A DNA stretch of 11,446 nt from CAYSLC01 sp964431545 (GTDB taxonomy: Bacteria; Desulfobacterota; Desulfobacteria; Desulfobacterales; JAABSP01). The stretch spans positions 1-11,446 of the forward strand of contig CAYSLC010000182.1 of assembly GCA_964431545.1 (NCBI GenBank). The letters are read 5' to 3'. Below, piece after piece: positions 6,282 to 11,446 of the stretch (position 1 is its first letter; each line of letters begins with the position of its first letter). Under the pieces are notes generated by a model that worked only from the letters and a program-made list of their open reading frames with translations, ran no database searches and was not told the DNA's origin. A program made the translations under genes and the position numbers.

Positions 6282-7033
6282 CCGTTCTGGCGGAACTCGA
6301 CGGAGTGCCCATCACCTGCGAGGACTTCATCGCCCATCTCAAGTTCTCCAACCAGTACAACGACCTCATGGACCGGTACATCCGGGGGCGGGTGACGGTC
6401 CGGGCCGCCGAAAGCCGGGGCATCACGGCCACCCCCGACGAGGTCCAGCGGGCCGCGGACGACTTCCGGCGGTGCCTCGGCCTCCACCGGGCCAGGGAGA
6501 CCCGGGAGTGGCTCCACAAAAACGGCATCACCGCAGAGGCCTTCGAGACCCTGATCACCGAGCATCTCCTGGTCCAGAAGCTCATGGCGGCCGTGGCCGA
6601 CGCGGCGGCGGTGGAGGCCTACTTCCGGTCCAACGCGCCGAAATTCGAGACCGTGGATCTCCGGCGCATGGTGGTGGAGGGGGAGAACAAGGCCCGGGAG
6701 CTGTCGATGATCCTCGATGAAGGAGAATCCGATTTCGAGTCCCTCTGCCGCGAGCATTCCCTGGACGAGGAGACCCGGAAGGACGGGGGCGCCGTCCGGG
6801 GGGTCCGGCGGGGTCAACTGCCCCAGGCGGTGGAGGAGAAGGTCTTCACCGCCGCCGAGGGGGGGGTGGTGGGGCCTTTCCGCCTCAACGGACGGGGGCG
6901 CTACGAGATCATCCGCGTCGACCGGCGGACCCCGCCCCGCCTCGACGACGCCGCCCGGGAGTGGGCGGCGGAGGAACTCTACCGGGAATGGATGGCGGAG
7001 CGGATGGCCGAGGCGGCCGTCGACATCCATTGA
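6278..7033 (+). CDS. Signal-less SurA/PpiC-like protein with degenerate parvulin domain
   Basis: The 251-residue protein has a helical SurA-N-like chaperone part (about 1-118) and a parvulin-type domain (about 121-217). It is recognised by the run EHSLDEETRKDGG (159-171), then QAVEEKVFTAAEGGVVGPF and RYEIIRV. A last helix (222-248) closes it. Parvulins usually carry His in an rHILv-like first strand and a GyHii-like last strand. Here the matching positions read RRMVV (R130) and RYEII (E210), and the Gly-Gly is not followed by the usual aromatic-rich segment. Prolyl isomerase activity may therefore be lost, leaving a chaperone. SurA, PpiD and PrsA act outside the cytoplasm, but this protein begins MTVLAELDGV with no signal or anchor, so it should be cytosolic. 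Placed between the adaptor and the ABC exporter genes, it is a good candidate for cargo escort before export. Confidence 0.88.
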   Translation: MTVLAELDGVPITCEDFIAHLKFSNQYNDLMDRYIRGRVTVRAAESRGITATPDEVQRAADDFRRCLGLHRARETREWLHKNGITAEAFETLITEHLLVQKLMAAVADAAAVEAYFRSNAPKFETVDLRRMVVEGENKARELSMILDEGESDFESLCREHSLDEETRKDGGAVRGVRRGQLPQAVEEKVFTAAEGGVVGPFRLNGRGRYEIIRVDRRTPPRLDDAAREWAAEELYREWMAERMAEAAVDIH

Positions 7034-7045
7034 TCGCGTGATAGA

Positions 7046-10000
7046 ATGGGGGAGATTGTGAAAGACCGGTTCGAATTTCTGAAAACCGTCGGCCCGCTGG
7101 CCCGGTTCGACCCGGCCCAGATCCGGCGGATCGCCGAATCATGCCGATCCTCCGTTTATCGGCTGGGGGATACCGTGGTTTCGGCCGGAGAGAAGGTGTC
7201 CGGACTCCATGTGGTCCGTTCCGGGAAGGTCCGCCTCTTCAGGGAGGAGGGGGGAAAGGAACGGCGCATCGACGCGCGGGGGCCGGGGGAGACCTTCGGG
7301 GAACTCTCGCTGGTCCGGGATCTCCCCATGGAACATACGGTACGGGCGTCCGCCGAGACCGAGATCCTGCTGGTGCCCCAACAGGAGATGGACCGGCTCC
7401 TCTCCCTCAACCAGGAGGCCCGGGACCACTTCCTCCGCCACGCCGCCGTGGCCGCCTGCGCCGATCTCCTGGTCCCCCTGTTCGACCTTCGCAAGGGGTT
7501 CACCGGAAGCGAGGTCCGCGACCTCATCGAAACCGTCTCCCTGCGGCGGATCGGGCCGGGGGAGCCGGTCTACGCCCAGGGGGACCTTCGGGACCGGAAC
7601 CTCTACGTGGTCCGGCGGGGGGAACTCCGGCTGTTCATGGACGACGGGCCCCCCGACCGGCCCGTCCGGACCCTGGGACCGGGGGAGATCCTCGGCGAGG
7701 AGACCGCCGCGGCCGGCGAGCCGAAACGGTTCACGGCGGCGGCACGGGGAGAGGCGGTGGTGGTGGCGATCCCCCCGTCGACCCTGCGGACGATCCTGGA
7801 ACGGATCCCGTCCGTCCGGACGGCCCTGGAAAACCGGGCCCGGGCGTTGGAGACGGCGGCCGACCAGAGCCGTTCCCGGGGCCGTTCGGATCCTCCGGAG
7901 GCCGCCGTCGATCCAGGCCCCCGGGGGCGGGCCGGGGGGAGCGTCCTCCGCTCCTTTCCCCTGGTGCGTCAGTCCGAGAGGGCCGACTGCGCCGCCGCCT
8001 GTCTGGCCATGGTCTGCAAACACCACCGGATCCCGGTCTCCACCGTCAAGCTCAACGAAATGGTCAAGGTCTCCCCCCAGGGGGCGACCCTGGAAGGGCT
8101 GGCCCGGGCCGGAGAATCCCTGGGGTTCGACGCCAAGGGGATCCGATCCACCTACCCCACCCTCCGGACCCTGACCCTTCCCTTCATCGTCCACTGGCAG
8201 GGGTACCACTTCGCCGTGGTCTACGGCATCGCCGGAAGCCGGGTCTGGATGGCCGATCCGGCCGAGGGGTTCAAACGGATCTCCAGGGCCGAGTTCGACC
8301 GGGGCTGGACGGGCCACTGCGTCACCTTCGAGCCGACGGCGGGGATCTCCCGGGACGGATCCCGCCCCTCCCCGTGGCGGCGGTTCTTCCGGTACCTGAT
8401 CCCCTTCAAGCGGACGCTCATCGACCTCCTCTTCGCCGCCTTCATCATCCAGGTGCTGGGGCTCGCGCCCCCCCTCATCATCCAGAACATCCTCGACCGG
8501 GTGATCGTCTTCGACAGCCCGGACCTGCTCAACCTGATGATCATCGGCCTGGCGTTGGCCATGCTCTTCCGCCAGACCGCCGGGTTCCTGAGCACCTACC
8601 TGATGAACTTCATGGTCCGGAAGCTCGACTTCGGGATGATCGCCAACTTCCACCGCCACGTCCTCTCCCTGCCGGTCTCCTTCTTCGCCCGCCGGAACAC
8701 CGGGGACATCATGGCCCGGTTCCAGGAGAACGCCACCATCCGCCGGTTCATGACCCAGGGGAGCATCGGCACCGTGCTCAACACCCTGATGCTCTTCACC
8801 TACGTGACCCTGATGTTCTGCTACAACGTCCGGCTCACCCTGCTCCTTCTCGCGTTTCTGCCGCCCATCATCCTGGTGACCCTGGCGGCCACGCCCAAGT
8901 ACAAAGATTATGCGCGGCGCATCTTCTACGCGGGGGCCGAGGCCCAGTCCCGTCTGGTGGAGGGCCTGGCCGGGGCCGAGGTGGTCAAGGGGATGGGGGC
9001 GGAGCGGGCGGTGCGCCTCAAGTGGGAGAAGGCGTACGCCCGCTCCATGAACATCCGGTACCGGGCCGAGATCTTCACCGCCGTGGTGGGGACCGTGAGC
9101 GGCCTGCTGCGGGCCGCCGCCTTCGTCGTGCTGCTCTGGGTCGGCTCCCGGATGGTGCTGGCCCAGGAGCTGACCATCGGCCAGCTCATGGCCTTCAACG
9201 CCCTGGTGGGCAGCATCATGGCCCCGGTGATGGGGCTGGTGGCGATCTGGGACGAACTCCAGGAGGCTCTGGTCTCCATGGAACGGCTGGGGGACGTCCT
9301 CGACCTCGACCCCGAGCAGCCCGAGGCCGCCGCCCCCTCCCGGATCATCCTCCCGGCGGTCAAGGGGGAGATCCGCCTCAAAAACGTCTACTTCCGGTAC
9401 GGCGGGCCGGGGGGCGACCCCATCCTTAAGAACCTCGACCTGACCATCCCCGCCGGTTCGACGGTGGCGGTGGTGGGGCGGAGCGGGTCGGGCAAGACCA
9501 CCCTGGCCCGGCTGCTGGTCGGCTTCCACCGCCCCACGGAAGGGAAGATCCTGGTGGACGATCACGACCTGTCCCTGGTCGACCTCGCCGCCTACCGGTC
9601 CCGGATCGGCTACGTCCTCCAGAACGGAACCCTCTTTTCGGGGACGATCTCCGAGAACATCGCCTTCGGCCAGGAGGCCCCTGACCCCCGGCGGGTGCTG
9701 GAGGCGGCCCGGATCGCCGACGCCGATCCCTTCATCCGGAACCTGCCGGCCGGGTACGAGCAAGTGGTGGGGGAGCGGGGCATGGGGCTGTCCGGCGGAC
9801 AGATCCAGCGGATCGCCATCGCCCGGGCCATTTACCCCGATCCGGGGCTCCTGATCCTCGACGAGGCCACCGCCGCACTGGACCGGGCCTCCGAGGTCCG
9901 GATCCACGCGAATCTCAAACGGGCCTTTCCCGACCGGACCCTGATCCTCATCGGCCACCGCCTCGACACCCTCCGATCGGTCGACCGGATCCTGGTGCTC

Positions 10001-10108
10001 TACGACGGGGCGGTGGCCGAGTGGGGGACCCACGAAGAGCTGGTGGCCCGGCGAGGCGTCTACTATTCGCTTCTCAACGGCGACGAGACCTACTCACTGA
10101 CGGCCTGA
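7046..10108 (+). CDS. cNMP-cNMP-C39 peptidase-ABC exporter fusion
   Basis: The 1020-residue protein should cut a leader from its cargo and drive export across the inner membrane. Two cyclic-nucleotide-binding-like domains come first (about 10-135 and 150-255), then a linker rich in R, P and G (262-300). The C39 peptidase (301-430) has Q309, nucleophile C315 in ADCAAACLAM, H388 in GYHFAVV and D404 in MADPAEG. All catalytic residues are present, so this is a true peptidase rather than the inactive C39-like domain of HlyB. The membrane domain (about 445-740) has six predicted helices. The ATPase (775-1015) has Walker A GRSGSGKTT (811-819), Q859, LSGGQ (915-919), Walker B LLILDE (935-940) and H971. 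Ordinary C39 exporters are about 700 residues, and the extra 300 are the cNMP-like domains. The gene starts 12 bases after the previous stop. The ATG at 7046 has no clear ribosome site, and GTG at 7058 behind GGGGGAG is an alternative. Confidence 0.95.
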   Translation: MGEIVKDRFEFLKTVGPLARFDPAQIRRIAESCRSSVYRLGDTVVSAGEKVSGLHVVRSGKVRLFREEGGKERRIDARGPGETFGELSLVRDLPMEHTVRASAETEILLVPQQEMDRLLSLNQEARDHFLRHAAVAACADLLVPLFDLRKGFTGSEVRDLIETVSLRRIGPGEPVYAQGDLRDRNLYVVRRGELRLFMDDGPPDRPVRTLGPGEILGEETAAAGEPKRFTAAARGEAVVVAIPPSTLRTILERIPSVRTALENRARALETAADQSRSRGRSDPPEAAVDPGPRGRAGGSVLRSFPLVRQSERADCAAACLAMVCKHHRIPVSTVKLNEMVKVSPQGATLEGLARAGESLGFDAKGIRSTYPTLRTLTLPFIVHWQGYHFAVVYGIAGSRVWMADPAEGFKRISRAEFDRGWTGHCVTFEPTAGISRDGSRPSPWRRFFRYLIPFKRTLIDLLFAAFIIQVLGLAPPLIIQNILDRVIVFDSPDLLNLMIIGLALAMLFRQTAGFLSTYLMNFMVRKLDFGMIANFHRHVLSLPVSFFARRNTGDIMARFQENATIRRFMTQGSIGTVLNTLMLFTYVTLMFCYNVRLTLLLLAFLPPIILVTLAATPKYKDYARRIFYAGAEAQSRLVEGLAGAEVVKGMGAERAVRLKWEKAYARSMNIRYRAEIFTAVVGTVSGLLRAAAFVVLLWVGSRMVLAQELTIGQLMAFNALVGSIMAPVMGLVAIWDELQEALVSMERLGDVLDLDPEQPEAAAPSRIILPAVKGEIRLKNVYFRYGGPGGDPILKNLDLTIPAGSTVAVVGRSGSGKTTLARLLVGFHRPTEGKILVDDHDLSLVDLAAYRSRIGYVLQNGTLFSGTISENIAFGQEAPDPRRVLEAARIADADPFIRNLPAGYEQVVGERGMGLSGGQIQRIAIARAIYPDPGLLILDEATAALDRASEVRIHANLKRAFPDRTLILIGHRLDTLRSVDRILVLYDGAVAEWGTHEELVARRGVYYSLLNGDETYSLTA

Positions 10109-10121
10109 CGGGACATTTCCC

Positions 10122-11345
10122 ATGATCCTCAACCGCTCCCCCTCCCTGGCCCGGACCCTCGACCGGCTGGAGATCCTCCGGTCGAGCCTGCGGTGGAAGA
10201 GTCAGCTCGATTCCGAGGCCATCCAGAAGGTCCTCCGCCGGATCACCGATCTCCGCGAGGAGGTCCTGCTCTTTTCCGGCGAGGACCGGTACGACGATGG
10301 TCCCGTGGAACCCATGGCCCCGGCGGAAAACGTTCCCCTGTCGGCGCGGAAACGGGCCCTGCTCGACCGCAACTTCCGGTTCGACGGGGTCTTCGGGGAG
10401 AGCCCGGAGCTGCTGGAGGCTCTGGAAACCGCCGAGAAGGCCGCGCCCACCGCCCTTCCCGTCCTCATCGAGGGGGAGAGCGGCACCGGCAAGGAGCTGA
10501 TGGCCCGGGTGATCCACGAAAACAGCGACCGGACGGACCGGTCCTTCGTCTCGGTCAACTGCGGCGCCATCTCCCCGACACTCATCGAGTCGGAACTCTT
10601 CGGCCACCTCCGGGGGGCCTTCACCGGATCGGTCCGGGACCGGAAGGGGAAGTTCGAGACCGCCCACCAGGGGACGATCTTCCTCGATGAGGTCGCGGAA
10701 CTCCCCCCGGAGAGCCAGGTCAAGCTGCTGCGGGTCTTGGAGGAGGGGGAGATCCAGCGGGTGGGCTCGGACGAACGGATCTCCGTGGACGCCCGGGTGG
10801 TGGCGGCCACCAACCGGGAACTCCACCGGATGATGGCGGAAGGGGGGTTCCGGGAGGATCTCTACTACCGGCTGAGCGTCATCTCCCTAACCCTGCCGCC
10901 CCTGCGGGACCGGCGGGACGAGATCCCACTGCTCATCGAATATTTCCGTACCGAGGCGGCGGAGAAGCTCGGCCGGCCCGGTCCCAAGCTCTCCCCGCAA
11001 CTCCATGCGTTCCTGCTGGAACACCCCTTCCGGGGGAACATCCGGGAGCTGCGGAACCTGATCTACCGGGTCACCTGCCTCGCGGACGGCACGGCGGACC
11101 TGTGCCACCTGCCGCCGGTCCTGCGACCCAAACGCGCATCGGAGGATCCGGAGTCAGAGGAGCGTCCGACCCTGGAGACGGTGCGCCGGGCCGCCGGCGA
11201 AGCGGCGGAGAGACGGTATCTGGCGGGGGTTCTATCGGAAGTGGAGGGAAACGTCAGCGCCCTGGCCCGGCAGTTGGGGATGAACCGCAGCCATCTTCAA
11301 ACCCTGGTGAAAAAGCATGGTCTCCGGAACGGAAACGGCGGATGA
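10122..11345 (+). CDS. Sigma-54-dependent transcriptional activator (AAA+ and Fis-type HTH)
   Basis: The 407-residue protein has an N-terminal region of about 90 residues that I do not recognise. It is mainly helical and lacks receiver-domain motifs. The AAA+ sigma-54 activator domain (about 91-325) has Walker A GESGTGKE (118-125), the sigma-54-contacting loop GAFTGS (165-170), Walker B GTIFLDE (184-190), arginines R244 and R250 in GGFREDLYYRL, and FRGNIRELRN (303-312). A Fis-type HTH lies at 373-400 (EVEGNVSALARQLGMNRSHL). Canonical activators have GAFTGA, so the final Ser is a variant. With no obvious sensor domain, it may be controlled by a partner protein or through its short N-terminus. 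It lies 13 bases after the exporter stop, so it is probably co-transcribed. Targets could be this operon or cargo genes outside the window, and no convincing -24/-12 site was seen here. The ribosome site is weak. Confidence 0.93.
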   Translation: MILNRSPSLARTLDRLEILRSSLRWKSQLDSEAIQKVLRRITDLREEVLLFSGEDRYDDGPVEPMAPAENVPLSARKRALLDRNFRFDGVFGESPELLEALETAEKAAPTALPVLIEGESGTGKELMARVIHENSDRTDRSFVSVNCGAISPTLIESELFGHLRGAFTGSVRDRKGKFETAHQGTIFLDEVAELPPESQVKLLRVLEEGEIQRVGSDERISVDARVVAATNRELHRMMAEGGFREDLYYRLSVISLTLPPLRDRRDEIPLLIEYFRTEAAEKLGRPGPKLSPQLHAFLLEHPFRGNIRELRNLIYRVTCLADGTADLCHLPPVLRPKRASEDPESEERPTLETVRRAAGEAAERRYLAGVLSEVEGNVSALARQLGMNRSHLQTLVKKHGLRNGNGG

Positions 11346-11446
11346 GGCGGGAAGATAACGCCACAAAGCCGAAAATTCCCATCATCCCCGCTCCCGTTTC
11401 CATCCGGACACGTTCCGTTTCTCGGTGCTGAAACCGATCCCCAGTA
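11346..11446. other. Region after the operon, with one doubtful small frame
   Basis: These 101 bases hold no clear gene, terminator or promoter. An ATG at 11342 overlaps the activator stop (ATGA) and opens a 29-codon frame (MRREDNATKPKIPIIPAPVS and on, ending at 11431). It lacks a convincing ribosome site and resembles nothing I know. GTG at 11426 leaves only a few codons before the edge. Confidence 0.3.

Noticed and set aside
7139..10033. A 964-codon minus-strand frame and the plus-strand frame 7141-9429 inside the ABC gene
   Set aside because: Long open frames of this kind are expected in very GC-rich coding DNA. Both translations are low-complexity, with no domains.
11342..11431. 29-codon peptide gene overlapping the activator stop
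   Set aside because: The ATGA overlap is suggestive, but there is no good ribosome site, no leader-peptide motif and no known similarity. It is mentioned only as part of the end region.
11395..11446. Weak -24/-12-like pattern on the minus strand (GG-N10-GC)
   Set aside because: The flanking bases match the sigma-54 consensus poorly, so it is expected by chance in GC-rich DNA.

Overview
The window reads as a GC-rich Gram-negative genome. It encodes an outer-membrane efflux lipoprotein and a periplasmic adaptor, so the cell has two membranes, and a sigma-54-type activator. The mix of an IclR regulator, a sigma-54 activator and a three-part exporter would fit Desulfobacterota or a relative. That placement is an inference from gene style; no marker gene is present.

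Left end (1-1046). Two genes point left: the first 17 codons of an unidentified protein (52 to 1) and, upstream of it, a complete IclR-family regulator (899 to 114). The IclR gene has a well-formed sigma-70 promoter (TTGACA, 17 bp, TACTAT, on the minus strand). A perfect 15-bp palindrome covers its -10 box, which suggests autoregulation and sets the start codon at 899.

Middle (1047-2107). A less GC-rich two-gene unit points right. It holds a MNT/AbiEii-like nucleotidyltransferase and, through an ATGA overlap, a 65-residue protein with a CxCxxC cluster. A 246-bp non-coding stretch follows, with a perfect 8-2-8 inverted repeat.

Right (2108-11345). Six closely packed genes form one probable operon for a C39-peptidase type I secretion system: (1) a NodT/TolC-type outer-membrane lipoprotein; (2) an unrecognised 408-residue protein with one membrane segment and TPR-like helices; (3) a HlyD-type adaptor; (4) a signal-less SurA/PpiC-like protein whose parvulin histidines appear replaced; (5) a 1020-residue exporter fusing two cyclic-nucleotide-binding-like domains, a C39 peptidase with intact Cys/His/Asp, an ABC membrane domain and an ATPase; (6) a sigma-54 activator with a GAFTGS loop and no receiver domain. 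Four junctions overlap or nearly so, and the other gaps are 12-13 bases.

Read together, the ABC protein would cut a double-glycine-type leader and export the cargo through the HlyD and TolC-like proteins. The PpiC-like protein would act as a cytoplasmic chaperone or escort, and the TPR-like protein would be an unassigned envelope accessory. The activator could control the operon or cargo genes elsewhere. No double-glycine precursor was found here, so the cargo is unknown. The most novel points are the TPR-like component, the degenerate cytoplasmic parvulin and the double cNMP-C39-ABC fusion. No tRNA, rRNA, CRISPR array or insertion sequence was seen, and no gene-free stretch exceeds 300 bases.
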